A stretch of DNA of 64,000 nucleotides from Chryseobacterium cucumeris (GTDB taxonomy: Bacteria > Bacteroidota > Bacteroidia > Flavobacteriales > Weeksellaceae): assembly GCF_016775705.1 (NCBI RefSeq), contig NZ_CP068760.1:930001-994000 (forward strand), given 5' to 3'. Both the position numbers and the translations under genes were made by a program. This document shows positions 42,866 to 51,390 of this stretch, one piece after another. A model generated the notes under the pieces. It was not told the DNA's origin. It searched no databases and saw only the letters and a list, made by a program, of their open reading frames with translations. Numbering within the stretch: position 1 is the first letter of the stretch; every line of letters starts with the position of its first letter.

Positions 42866-44263
42866 ATGTCAGGACATTACGAAGCTCCGATAAGGGAACC
42901 TCTAATTATTGGTCACAAAACTTATCACGATATTACAGAAGATATCGCACGACCTATCGAAGAAAGAGCAGGTAAATTATGGTGGATCTCATTATATGCT
43001 GCACTAGTTCTATTCCTCTATGGATTCGGCTGTATCGCTTACACTATCGGGACAGGTATTGGAGCATGGGGGCTTAACAGAACTATTAACTGGGGTTGGG
43101 ATATTACCAACTTCGTATGGTGGGTAGGTATCGGTCACGCCGGGACCCTAATCTCAGCAGTATTATTATTATTTAGACAGAGATGGAGAATGTCTGTAAA
43201 CAGATCTGCAGAGGCGATGACGATCTTTGCGGTTGTACAGGCAGCAATCTTCCCTGTAATCCACATGGGTAGAGTTTGGGTTGGATACTGGGTATTCCCT
43301 TTACCAAACCAATTCGGTTCTCTTTGGGGGAACTTCAACTCTCCTCTACTTTGGGACGTATTTGCGATCTCTACATATTTCTCAGTATCAACTGTATTCT
43401 GGTTCATGGGACTAATCCCTGACTTTGCAATGATCAGAGATAGAGCGAAAACTCCTTGGACTAAGAAAATTTATACATTCCTTGCATTCGGTTGGGGTGG
43501 TAAAGCAAAACACTGGCAAAGATTCGAAGAACTTTCTTTGGTTCTTGCAGGTTTGGCAACTCCACTTGTATTCTCAGTACACACTACCGTATCTTTTGAC
43601 TTCGCAACTTCGGTAATTAAAGGATGGCACTCAACAATCTATCCTCCTTATTTCGTTGCCGGTGCGATCTTCTCAGGATTTGCAATGGTACAGACCCTAT
43701 TGTTGGTTGCAAGAAAAGTATGTCACTTAGAAGAATATATTACAATGTATCATATCGAAATTATGAACATCGTAATCATCTTAACGGGTGGTATGGTAAC
43801 TGTAGCTTACGCAACTGAATATTTCATCGGATGGTACTCAGGATCCAGATTTGAAGATTTCACATATCTTTCTCCGGGTGCTGCTGTAGGACCTTACTGG
43901 TGGGCATTCTGGTCATTGATCATCTGTAACCTTGTTATTCCTGCTTCTTTCTGGTTCAAGAGACTAAGAACGAACATTATCTGGACATTCATTGTTGCAT
44001 TAATCATCAACATCGGTATGTGGTTCGAGCGTTTTGATATCATCGTTATCAACCTTTCAAGAGACTACTTACCAGGATCATGGACTATGTTTAAGCCAAC
44101 GATCATTGATGTGGGTGTATACTTAGGAACGATCGGATTCTTCTCTGTATTATTCTTATTATACGCAAGAACATTCCCTGTAATTGCACAGGCTGAATTA
44201 AAATCGATTTTGAAAATCTCAGGTGAAACTTATAAAGCAAAAGAAGGAGATGAGCACCACTAA
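42866..44263 (+). CDS. actC: ActC, NrfD-like quinol-binding membrane subunit of alternative complex III
   Basis: 465 residues with about ten membrane helices, of the NrfD/polysulfide-reductase membrane family. ActC contains the quinol-oxidation site near the ActB clusters. Typical segments: WGWDITNFVWWVGIGHAGTL (about 76-95), FPVIHMGRVWVGYWVFP (about 131-147) and SVHTTVSFDFATSVIKGWHS (about 235-254). It starts 25 bases after actB and overlaps actD by 14 bases. Its paralogue ActF is encoded three genes downstream. Confidence 0.95.
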   Translation: MSGHYEAPIREPLIIGHKTYHDITEDIARPIEERAGKLWWISLYAALVLFLYGFGCIAYTIGTGIGAWGLNRTINWGWDITNFVWWVGIGHAGTLISAVLLLFRQRWRMSVNRSAEAMTIFAVVQAAIFPVIHMGRVWVGYWVFPLPNQFGSLWGNFNSPLLWDVFAISTYFSVSTVFWFMGLIPDFAMIRDRAKTPWTKKIYTFLAFGWGGKAKHWQRFEELSLVLAGLATPLVFSVHTTVSFDFATSVIKGWHSTIYPPYFVAGAIFSGFAMVQTLLLVARKVCHLEEYITMYHIEIMNIVIILTGGMVTVAYATEYFIGWYSGSRFEDFTYLSPGAAVGPYWWAFWSLIICNLVIPASFWFKRLRTNIIWTFIVALIINIGMWFERFDIIVINLSRDYLPGSWTMFKPTIIDVGVYLGTIGFFSVLFLLYARTFPVIAQAELKSILKISGETYKAKEGDEHH

Positions 44264-44771
44264 AATTGTATACGGACTTTATGCTGACGACGACGATTTA
44301 ATGAACGGCGTTAAAGCATTCAACGATAAAGGAATCGCAATCAACGAAGTTTATACTCCGTTTCCGGTTCACGGACTAGACAAAGCTTTAGGTTTAAAGA
44401 AAACCAGAATTTCTGATGCCGCTTTCATCTATGCTTGTTATGGTGTAACGATCGGTGCTACTCTTACCTGGTATGTGATGAATCACGACTGGCCTCAGAA
44501 TATCGGTGGTAAACCAGCTTTTGACTGGGGGCACAACATGCCGGCATTCGTAGTTCCAATGTTCGAATTAATGGTATTCTGTGCAGCTCACATGATGTCT
44601 TTAACTTTCCTGGTTAGAAACAAAATGTATCCAGGAGCTCCTGCTCAGAACCCGGACCCAAGAACTACTGATGATAAATTCATGATGGAATTCGTAACTG
44701 AAGATGTAGAATCTGTAAAACAGTTGCTTATTGAAACTGGAGTTGAAGAAATAACTGTTAAAGACGCTTAA
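44250..44771 (+). CDS. actD: ActD (DUF3341), membrane subunit of alternative complex III
   Basis: About 173 residues. A cytosolic N-terminal ferredoxin-like fold (MSTTKIVYGLYADDDDLMNG) precedes two membrane helices (about 60-80 and 98-120), then a C-terminal tail with FMMEFVTEDVESVKQLL. This is the DUF3341/ActD pattern. The frame is open to 44223, but ATG 44250 starts the conserved domain. It overlaps the end of actC by 14 bases and is followed by actE after 1 base. Confidence 0.92.
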   Translation: MSTTKIVYGLYADDDDLMNGVKAFNDKGIAINEVYTPFPVHGLDKALGLKKTRISDAAFIYACYGVTIGATLTWYVMNHDWPQNIGGKPAFDWGHNMPAFVVPMFELMVFCAAHMMSLTFLVRNKMYPGAPAQNPDPRTTDDKFMMEFVTEDVESVKQLLIETGVEEITVKDA

Positions 44772-44772
44772 A

Positions 44773-45462
44773 ATGAAAAAGAATGTATTAAAAATTACAG
44801 CGGTTTTAGGTTTAACAACAGTTTTACTTAACTCTTGCGGACCAAAGGAGAACACTCCGTTGGTATATTTCCCGGACATGTATTTTCCGGTAGCTTATGA
44901 TCCGTTGATGAAAGCTCAGGATGCTTACTCAGATCATGAAAATGAAATTCCTGCTTTTGTTAAAAATAATGGTGCAACAGGTCTTTCTCCGGTAGAAGGA
45001 TCAGTTGCTCAGAATAAAGATGGAGTTTTTGAAGAAAGCTTATTACCTAAAAATGTTGACGAGTACAACGCAGGGTATGAAGCCTCTAAAAAACTTACAG
45101 TATCTCCTTTGAACCCAGCTAATGCAGCGAAGGATCTTGAAAGAGGTAAAATATTGTTTGATCACACTTGTGCTGCATGTCACGGTACAGGAGGTGACGG
45201 ACAAGGACCTATCGTACAAAGTGGAGCATTCTCCGGAGTGCCAAACTATGCTGACAGAGAACTTACTGTAGGATCTGTTCATTATGTATTAACAAACGGT
45301 AGAAATGCCATGGGATCTTATGCGGGACAATTGAACGCAGGAGACAGATGGAGAGTAGCAATGTATGTGATGAGTGCTTTCAAAAAAGGAGCAGCAGCAC
45401 CGGCAGCAGCTACAGCGGCGGCACCAGCAACAACTGAAACGACTACCGAAACTAAAAAATAA
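44773..45462 (+). CDS. actE: ActE, monohaem cytochrome c lipoprotein of alternative complex III
   Basis: 229 residues. The lipobox LLNSC (near residue 22) makes it a membrane-anchored lipoprotein, consistent with the triacylated ActE of characterised complexes. One haem c site, CAACHGTGGDGQGP, starts near residue 133. The expected axial Met is within the NAMGSY loop near residue 178. The C-terminus is an Ala/Thr-rich flexible tail. It lies between actD (1-base gap) and actF (8-base gap) and probably acts as an electron exit next to ActA. Confidence 0.93.
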   Translation: MKKNVLKITAVLGLTTVLLNSCGPKENTPLVYFPDMYFPVAYDPLMKAQDAYSDHENEIPAFVKNNGATGLSPVEGSVAQNKDGVFEESLLPKNVDEYNAGYEASKKLTVSPLNPANAAKDLERGKILFDHTCAACHGTGGDGQGPIVQSGAFSGVPNYADRELTVGSVHYVLTNGRNAMGSYAGQLNAGDRWRVAMYVMSAFKKGAAAPAAATAAAPATTETTTETKK

Positions 45463-45470
45463 GAAAAGAA

Positions 45471-46802
45471 ATGTATAGTTTTTCACCAAAATTAAAATCA
45501 ACTTCTATAATACTTCTTGTTGTAGGTTTAGTTCTTTTCGGTATTGGTTTCTTTTTGAACAAAGGAATTTCTACTGAGAAAATAGAACAAATGATGGAAG
45601 CTGTTCATGCTTCAGGTCATACTGCTCCTACACACTCAAGTGAAATGGTTGGACCTCAGGATCACGCGGCTCACCTTGAGCATGCTACATTGCAGGTACA
45701 CAACCAGCCTTTAGCAGCAATACATTTTGTAGCTGTATTTTTCTTTGGAGTAAGCTGCTGCGTATTATTCTTCTATTCTATTCAGCACGCTGCCCACGCA
45801 GGATGGCCGATCATCATTACAAGAGTAATGGAAGCTATTGCTTCTTATATCCCTTACGGTGGTGCAATCCTGGTAATCCTTATGATCTTAAACATCACTC
45901 ATAATGGTCACTTATTCCACTGGATGGACCCTGAATTGACAAACCCGGATTCTCCGCATTTTGATGTGATCTTATTTGAAAAGAAAAAATTCTTAAATAT
46001 TCCTTTCTACGCAGTAAGAACTTTAATCTATGTGATTGGTGCTTCTTTCTTCGCTTGGAAATTAAAAGCTCAGTCTAAGAAAGTAGACGAAACTAAATCT
46101 AAAGTAGAGTATCAAATGCTTTACAGATGGGCAGTAGGATATATTGCATTCTTCGGATTTGCTTCTGCAGCTTGGGCTTGGGACTGGTTGATGTCTATTG
46201 ACCCTCACTGGTATTCTACAATGTATATCTGGTATTCAATGGTTAGCTGCCTTTCAAGTGGTATCGCTGTAATCATTCTATTAAGTGTTTATCTTAAGAA
46301 AAATGGTTTCTTACCACAGTTCAATGACAACCACTTACACGATTTAGGGGTATTCCTTTTCGCTACAAGTATGCTTTGGACGTATACATGGTTTGCTCAG
46401 TTCATGTTGTACTGGTATGCCAACGTTCCGGAAGAGGTTAACTACTTCTTCGGTAGATTCCAGCACTACTCTCCTACTTTCTTACCAATGTTGATCATCA
46501 ACTTCTTATTACCATTATTGGTATTAGTGAGCAGCAGCATCAAGAGAAACTACAAAGTAGTTACTACAATGGCAGTAGTAGTAATCTTAGGACACATCTT
46601 AGACTACTTCAACATGGTAATGCCGGGAACGGTAGGACCATACTGGAACACTCCTGAAGTATTCTTGTTAATCCTTGGAGCAATCTTATTCGTAGCCGGA
46701 TTATTTATGTTTACTGTACTTTCAGCTTTATCTAAACTGAAGTTGATTCCTACAGGAAACCCATTCTTACACGAATCTGAAATTTATGAGTATCCTTTCT
46801 AA
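45471..46802 (+). CDS. actF: ActF, second NrfD-like membrane subunit of alternative complex III
   Basis: 443 residues with about ten membrane helices, paralogous to ActC. The stretch FLNIPFYAVRTLIYV, the AWAWDWLMSIDPHWYSTMYI segment (about 234-253) and SMLWTYTWFAQFMLYWYANV (about 300-319) are typical of ActF. A His-rich periplasmic loop (about 45-80) is notable. It is the last act gene; a hairpin terminator follows, so no oxidase genes are joined to this operon. Confidence 0.94.
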   Translation: MYSFSPKLKSTSIILLVVGLVLFGIGFFLNKGISTEKIEQMMEAVHASGHTAPTHSSEMVGPQDHAAHLEHATLQVHNQPLAAIHFVAVFFFGVSCCVLFFYSIQHAAHAGWPIIITRVMEAIASYIPYGGAILVILMILNITHNGHLFHWMDPELTNPDSPHFDVILFEKKKFLNIPFYAVRTLIYVIGASFFAWKLKAQSKKVDETKSKVEYQMLYRWAVGYIAFFGFASAAWAWDWLMSIDPHWYSTMYIWYSMVSCLSSGIAVIILLSVYLKKNGFLPQFNDNHLHDLGVFLFATSMLWTYTWFAQFMLYWYANVPEEVNYFFGRFQHYSPTFLPMLIINFLLPLLVLVSSSIKRNYKVVTTMAVVVILGHILDYFNMVMPGTVGPYWNTPEVFLLILGAILFVAGLFMFTVLSALSKLKLIPTGNPFLHESEIYEYPF

Positions 46803-46825
46803 GGACTTGTAACAAAATAAAATGA

Positions 46826-46863
46826 TAAAAGACTGATTGTTAAAACGATCAGTCTTTTTTTAT
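46826..46863 (+). terminator. Terminator of the act operon
   Basis: AAAAGACTGATTG pairs with CGATCAGTCTTTT (one mismatch) around a short loop (46828-46858), followed by T4 and then A-rich sequence. Confidence 0.82.
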
Positions 46864-46886
46864 GCACATCAATCAACAAACTTACT

Positions 46887-47903
46887 ATGAAAACAAAACT
46901 TTGCCTTTACACATTCTTCCTTTTGCTATGTAGTTTTATTCAGGCTCAGACCATCACCTTTGTTTCTGAAAAAAATAACAACCCTCTTCCAAGAGTTTCT
47001 GTATTTGGAAAAGACGGAACTATTGTAGCCTATTCTGATATTGAAGGTAAGATAGACAAACAATCCCTCTCGCCTTCCCAGGAGAAATTTCAGCTTGTCT
47101 ACAATAATTTTCCGGTGGCCACCTTATCTTACTCAGACTTTGATCAATCCGTTATAAAAATCAATGATCAGGTAAAGGAAATTGAAACTGTCGTTATCAA
47201 AAATAACAAACCGGCAAAATATATTTTCATTAAGGGAAATTTTAACGCCTATGTAACGGTAAACAATAAGCTTAACAGCTATGCCGATGGAATTGTAACT
47301 TACATTTTTGACAATAAAACAAAAAAACTGAAAAGCTCCAATGTAGAACAATACAGAGTTTTCAGACTGGCAGACTCTAAAAACGAGAAAAAAGAAACTT
47401 CATCATGGGATTATGGGAACTCTCTGCAAATCCCAAAACTTAAAAATGTAGGAAATCCTGAAGAGTATAAAACCAAAAGAAATATCATCAGAGAATTGAA
47501 AGGCGATCGTAAAGATCAGATTGAAGTGACAGGCGGCGCCCTTCAGGAAAAAGAATTTTCATTCTTCGGATATAGATTTTATGATATCAGAACCATATTG
47601 AATATGTCGTTTGAGAAAGGATCAGAAAAAACACTAAAAGATTTCCTCGAATATAACGAACTCGTTTTTGTTAAACTAAAACATAAAAGTGAACCTGAAT
47701 ACAATCAGATTGCACTTTACACTAATTTCTACCCTGCGGAACTTAGTTTCACTAATGACAACGATATTGAAAAGGTAAAATTCAATAAAGATAACAGCAG
47801 TTACCAGACGTCTTACTGGCAGAATCCTTCGTTCCCGAATATGCAGACCATCTTCAGTAATTTTTTTAAAGGAGACTTAAAAGAACAACCCAACAAAAAG
47901 TAA
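46887..47903 (+). CDS. Exported protein of unknown function
   Basis: 338 residues. The signal peptide ends near FIQAQ. Residues 22-85 (ITFVSEKNNNPLPRVSVFGK, then AYSDIEGKIDKQSL) look like a carboxypeptidase-regulatory-like beta domain, as found at the N-terminus of Bacteroidota outer-membrane proteins, but no TonB plug or barrel follows. The rest is Lys/Asn-rich and soluble. I do not recognise the family. It is likely periplasmic or attached to the outer-membrane face. It is a single gene after the act terminator, with no obvious promoter box. Confidence 0.75.
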   Translation: MKTKLCLYTFFLLLCSFIQAQTITFVSEKNNNPLPRVSVFGKDGTIVAYSDIEGKIDKQSLSPSQEKFQLVYNNFPVATLSYSDFDQSVIKINDQVKEIETVVIKNNKPAKYIFIKGNFNAYVTVNNKLNSYADGIVTYIFDNKTKKLKSSNVEQYRVFRLADSKNEKKETSSWDYGNSLQIPKLKNVGNPEEYKTKRNIIRELKGDRKDQIEVTGGALQEKEFSFFGYRFYDIRTILNMSFEKGSEKTLKDFLEYNELVFVKLKHKSEPEYNQIALYTNFYPAELSFTNDNDIEKVKFNKDNSSYQTSYWQNPSFPNMQTIFSNFFKGDLKEQPNKK

Positions 47904-47992
47904 AAATAAGATTATGGCTCCTGTGATAAAGAAATAAAATAAGTCATAAAACATAAAGTGAAAATAAAATCTAGTATTAATAAAGGTTTTAT

Positions 47993-48000
47993 TAAATTTG
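47993..48000 (+). promoter_or_regulatory. -7 box TAAATTTG for the lipoprotein gene at 48018
   Basis: A perfect TAnnTTTG 17 bases before ATG 48018. It falls inside a longer open frame starting at 47958 and so argues for the shorter start. Confidence 0.62.
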
Positions 48001-48017
48001 CAACAAACCAAATAAAA

Positions 48018-49214
48018 ATGAAAAAGTTTTCTTTTCTACTTGTTTTCAGTCTGTTGCTTTTTACAGCATGCAAGAAAGATCATGTAGATGCTACGAATAC
48101 TAAAACACTGCAGTCAAGTATCAATGATATGACTTCCAGTTTACCAACCATTAAACAGATTAAGTTTAATGAAGCTCTTTACATCCTTAAAACATTTGGA
48201 GTAGAAGCTGATGGTGATATCAATGAGCTGAAAGCCCTGGGAAAACTGATCAACGGAAAAAAAGTTCCTGAAATCATGGCTCTGGCTGATGAAGTGGCTC
48301 AGAAAAACGGAATTGAATGGGCAAGTACTGCCCCACCATCACTGGGAGAAATGAATATCTTCGGGGATGATAAAGCAAAAGAAAGCGATCCTAATGATGT
48401 GAAAGCAGGATCACTAAGCCTTGTGACAAGACCTACAGGTGATGACGGAACCGGGGCGCCTACGGCCATTCAGATTGTTCCAAGACTTGTAGATGCAGCC
48501 GGAAACCCGGTATCTTTCACAGGTGCAGGTCTTGAAGCCACTCTTGAAGTATTCAGCAATGGTGTAAGACTAGCTACAGCTAAAAACCTGATGCAGGATA
48601 ATAACTTTAAAGGATTCAATTTAAAATTCTCATCTATCCCTGCTTCAAAAGTGGTAGATAATAAAATTGACATCACGGTTTCCGTAAAAACTACGGCAAA
48701 AACTTTCAAAATGTCAAAAATCGGACTTGATGTGAATGCTGCAGCCTTAAAAGTACCTGCCATTCCAAAAACAGATTCAACCGCGCTGACAGAACAGCCA
48801 AGTGCAGTGGTGGATCCAAACAATCCTGCAGCTACACCTGCAGCAACGACTGATCCAACAGCTACTCCTGCTACACCAGCAGCTCCAAAGCAGCCCACAG
48901 CAGATCCTAAGAATACGGTAAGCAAGTTTCTGAACAATGTAAGTTCTCAGAATTTAAAAGCAGCATACGAAACGGCAAGCAATCCAAGCTGGGGAAGTTA
49001 TGAGTCTTTCTCAAATCCTACTTCAGGTTTTGGATCGGTGAAGAATGTAAGTGTAAAAAATATTACAACTAACGGTACCACTGCCAACAGTGCAAGTGTA
49101 AACGCCACTTATGATGTGACGGATAAAAGCGGGAAGACAACTTCTTTAAAAGTAACTTTCGGGCTTAAAAATGTAAACGGAGACTGGAAAATTTCCAGCT
49201 ATAAAATCAATTAA
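48018..49214 (+). CDS. Lipoprotein of unknown function with NTF2-like C-terminal domain
   Basis: About 398 residues. The start MKKFSFLLVFSLLLFTACKK gives a lipobox (FTAC, Cys18). A region of about 170 residues has no recognisable fold. Near residues 255-305 there is an Ala/Pro/Thr-rich linker (repeated ATPA-like units). The last 95 residues (NTVSKFLNNVSSQNLKAAYE to the end, GDWKISSYKIN) resemble the NTF2/DUF4878-type domain used as a small ligand- or protein-binding module. The frame is open upstream to 47958, but the promoter box and lipoprotein signal support 48018. Only 3 bases separate it from apt, so the two are cotranscribed; a functional link is not evident. Confidence 0.75.
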   Translation: MKKFSFLLVFSLLLFTACKKDHVDATNTKTLQSSINDMTSSLPTIKQIKFNEALYILKTFGVEADGDINELKALGKLINGKKVPEIMALADEVAQKNGIEWASTAPPSLGEMNIFGDDKAKESDPNDVKAGSLSLVTRPTGDDGTGAPTAIQIVPRLVDAAGNPVSFTGAGLEATLEVFSNGVRLATAKNLMQDNNFKGFNLKFSSIPASKVVDNKIDITVSVKTTAKTFKMSKIGLDVNAAALKVPAIPKTDSTALTEQPSAVVDPNNPAATPAATTDPTATPATPAAPKQPTADPKNTVSKFLNNVSSQNLKAAYETASNPSWGSYESFSNPTSGFGSVKNVSVKNITTNGTTANSASVNATYDVTDKSGKTTSLKVTFGLKNVNGDWKISSYKIN

Positions 49215-49217
49215 TAA

Positions 49218-49754
49218 ATGGCTTCAGCAGAACTGATCAAGAAATTAGAAGAAACAATTGAAAACATTCCTGATTTTCCGATTCCGGGAATACAGTTTAA
49301 GGATATTTCACCCATCTTTTTAAATCCAAAACTTTATGAAGACGTTATTGCAGATCTTGTAGCCTTCAGTAAAGGGAAAATCGATGCAGTCTGCGGAATT
49401 GAAAGCCGCGGTTACCTTTTTGGAATCGCTATCGCTGTGGCATTGGAAGTTCCATTCATCTTAATCAGAAAAGCGGGAAAACTTCCTCCTCCTGTCATTT
49501 CAGAAACATATGACCTGGAATATGGAAGCGCTATTATAGAAACCCGTGAAGGGCAGATAAAACCCGGACAAAGAGTTTTGATTCATGATGATCTTCTGGC
49601 AACCGGAGGAACTACTGAAGCTGCTGCCAAATTAGTAGAAAAGCAAGGCGCAATAGTTTCACAGTTCAGTTTCCTTATCGGTTTACAAGGCTTAAATGGA
49701 GATGAAAAACTGAAGAAATTCGGGGCAGAGATCTACCATATTTTAAGTTATTAA
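49218..49754 (+). CDS. apt: Adenine phosphoribosyltransferase
   Basis: 178 residues, normal for the family. It salvages adenine with PRPP to AMP. The PRPP-binding loop VLIHDDLLATGGTTEAA (about 120-136) and the N-terminal substrate segment GIQFKDISPIF (about 23-33), plus GIESRGYLFG (about 60-69), are characteristic. It follows the lipoprotein gene by 3 bases. A repeat-derived hairpin with a T run lies just downstream and may act as its terminator. Confidence 0.96.
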   Translation: MASAELIKKLEETIENIPDFPIPGIQFKDISPIFLNPKLYEDVIADLVAFSKGKIDAVCGIESRGYLFGIAIAVALEVPFILIRKAGKLPPPVISETYDLEYGSAIIETREGQIKPGQRVLIHDDLLATGGTTEAAAKLVEKQGAIVSQFSFLIGLQGLNGDEKLKKFGAEIYHILSY

Positions 49755-49774
49755 GATTGATCCTAACAAGATAA

Positions 49775-49877
49775 ATGCTTCGGCTCCGCTCGGCATGACA
49801 ATGGCTAATAATTTACTGTGAGATTAGAACAAGCAGTATCAGAAGTGTCATGCTGAGCATCTCGAAGCATCTTTTTT
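49775..49877. repeat. Intergenic inverted-repeat element after apt
   Basis: The left arm (49775-49800, starting ATGCTTCGGC and ending GCATGACA) is nearly the reverse complement of the right arm (49846-49870, TGTCATGC...GAAGCAT), separated by 45 bases. This resembles the short dispersed repeats (CTTCG...GCTCAGCATGACA type) seen between genes in many Bacteroidota. A T7 run follows the right arm, so it can also serve as a terminator for apt. Confidence 0.7.
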
Positions 49878-49941
49878 TAATAAATTCATCATTAACCATT
49901 AACAATTCACAAGATTTCGTCAATAATACTCACAAAGTATT

Positions 49942-49971
49942 TTGTAAATCTCTCAGAAACAATTAAATTTG
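49942..49971 (+). promoter_or_regulatory. Full promoter TTG-N19-TAAATTTG for the 49993-ribH unit
   Basis: A -33 TTG (49942-49944, within TTTG) is separated by 19 bases from the -7 box TAAATTTG (49964-49971). This is the best Bacteroidota promoter match in the window, 22 bases before the ATG. Confidence 0.75.
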
Positions 49972-49992
49972 CATTTCAATTTTTAAAAACTT

Positions 49993-50700
49993 ATGGCAAA
50001 ATTGGGAAAGAGTGCTCAGAACGAGCAAGAAGGTAAAGAAACGGTTGAGTTCTTTAAAGACCTTGACAGAGAGGCTTTAAACACTGAAAGATTTGTTGAA
50101 AAATATTCAAAGCCGCTTGGTTTTGTATTTGGAGCTTTGATTTTAGGAGTTTTAGGATTCTTTGCTTATAAGCAATTTGTAATTGCTCCAAAGAACACTG
50201 AGGCTGTAAAAAGTTTCCTTGCTGCTCAAAAGAACCTTACAGAAGGCAAAGATAAAGATGCTTTAGGTGGAAAATCTGCTGCTAATCCTGGTTTTATAGG
50301 TACAGCTAATGAATATTCTTCTACTGAGATTGGTAAACTTTCTGCTTACAATGCTGGTTTATTAAAATTCAAAGAAGGAAAATTCCAGGAAGCATATGAT
50401 CTTTTGGATAAATTCTCTTCCAAAAACAAAACTTTGATGGCAATGAAGTATGGAGCAATGGCTGATGCAAAATCAGGTCTTAACAAAAATGATGAAGCTC
50501 TGTCCTTATTAGATCAGGCTGCTACAGCATCTGATGATCCTTATACAACGTATTATTTTACAAGAAAAGCAGGTATTGTTGCTTTAGGATTAAAGAAAAA
50601 TGCAGAAGCTAAAAAATACTTCTCTGCAATTGACGAGAAATATCAGGACTACGACAACGGAATGTCTGATTCTTATATCGAAATGACTAAATATTATTAA
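49993..50700 (+). CDS. Membrane-anchored TPR-like protein
   Basis: 235 residues: a cytosolic acidic/Lys-rich start, one membrane helix at about residues 43-63 (LGFVFGALILGVLGFFAYKQ), then helical repeats of the tetratricopeptide type (for example KLSAYNAGLLKFKEGKFQEA near 114). This is the layout of YfgM-like proteins, which bind chaperones or the Sec translocon in Enterobacteria; that function is not established here. It ends 3 bases before ribH, and this pairing recurs in flavobacteria as far as I recall. Confidence 0.8.
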   Translation: MAKLGKSAQNEQEGKETVEFFKDLDREALNTERFVEKYSKPLGFVFGALILGVLGFFAYKQFVIAPKNTEAVKSFLAAQKNLTEGKDKDALGGKSAANPGFIGTANEYSSTEIGKLSAYNAGLLKFKEGKFQEAYDLLDKFSSKNKTLMAMKYGAMADAKSGLNKNDEALSLLDQAATASDDPYTTYYFTRKAGIVALGLKKNAEAKKYFSAIDEKYQDYDNGMSDSYIEMTKYY

Positions 50701-50703
50701 AAA

Positions 50704-51222
50704 ATGGCAACAGTTAATCTATCCGATTACAAGCCACTTCATATAACGAATGCCGAAGATTTTTCTATCGGCATTGTTTTTTCTGAGTGGAATGATTTTG
50801 TAACTTACAATCTTCGTGATGCAGCTTTGGAAATCCTTGAAAAAGAAGGGGTAAAACCTGAAAATATCAAACTTTTCCCTGTACCAGGAGCTTTCGAATT
50901 AAGCTATGCTAGTATGCAGCTTTGCAAAGAGAGAAAATATGATGCAGTAATTTCTATAGGATGTGTGATCCGCGGGGAAACTCCACATTTTGACTATGTA
51001 TGCTCTGCAGTAGCGCAGGGAATCAAAGACTGTAACATCATGACGGACACCCCTACTATTTTCTGTGTATTAACAGATGATAACAAAGAACAATCTATTG
51101 CAAGAAGCGGTGGAGATCTTGGAAATAAAGGAGTGGAAGCAGCCGTTACAGCGCTAAGAATGATTGATTTCAAAAAGAAATTATCTGATAAAAAGGGGAA
51201 TATCGGTTTCGGACACTCTTAA
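50704..51222 (+). CDS. ribH: 6,7-dimethyl-8-ribityllumazine synthase
   Basis: 172 residues. It condenses 5-amino-6-ribitylaminouracil with 3,4-dihydroxybutanone phosphate, the penultimate step of riboflavin synthesis, as an oligomeric shell. Motifs: VFSEWNDFVTYNL near the start, VPGAFELSYA (about 60-69) and IGCVIRGETPHFDYV (about 86-100) with the catalytic His. It shares a strong promoter with the upstream TPR-like gene. No FMN riboswitch is visible. A terminator follows. Confidence 0.96.
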   Translation: MATVNLSDYKPLHITNAEDFSIGIVFSEWNDFVTYNLRDAALEILEKEGVKPENIKLFPVPGAFELSYASMQLCKERKYDAVISIGCVIRGETPHFDYVCSAVAQGIKDCNIMTDTPTIFCVLTDDNKEQSIARSGGDLGNKGVEAAVTALRMIDFKKKLSDKKGNIGFGHS

Positions 51223-51243
51223 CTTTTTATTCACTTTAACAAT

Positions 51244-51278
51244 ATAAAGGGGCTATTTTTAATAGTCCCTTTTTTATT
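51244..51278 (+). terminator. Terminator of ribH
   Basis: AAAGGGGCTATT pairs with AATAGTCCCTTT (one G-U pair) around TTT (51246-51272), followed by T4. Confidence 0.82.
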
Positions 51279-51356
51279 AGTATATAAATAATTCATAAAT
51301 CTTATTAATAAAAAGGATGTTTTTCTTTTTTTCCGTCAAAAGTTCCCTACAAAAAC

Positions 51357-51364
51357 TATCTTTG
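51357..51364 (+). promoter_or_regulatory. -7 box TATCTTTG for the LtaS-type gene
   Basis: A TAnnTTTG match that overlaps a candidate GTG at 51364; transcription must start downstream of that codon, which points to ATG 51391 as the real start. Confidence 0.6.
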
Positions 51365-51390
51365 TGAAAATTAATAAAGACAGACAATAC

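Noticed and set aside
50500..50710. Possible FMN riboswitch upstream of ribH
   Set aside because: ribH starts 3 bases after the preceding gene, which leaves no room for one, and nothing resembling the RFN element lies before the operon promoter.
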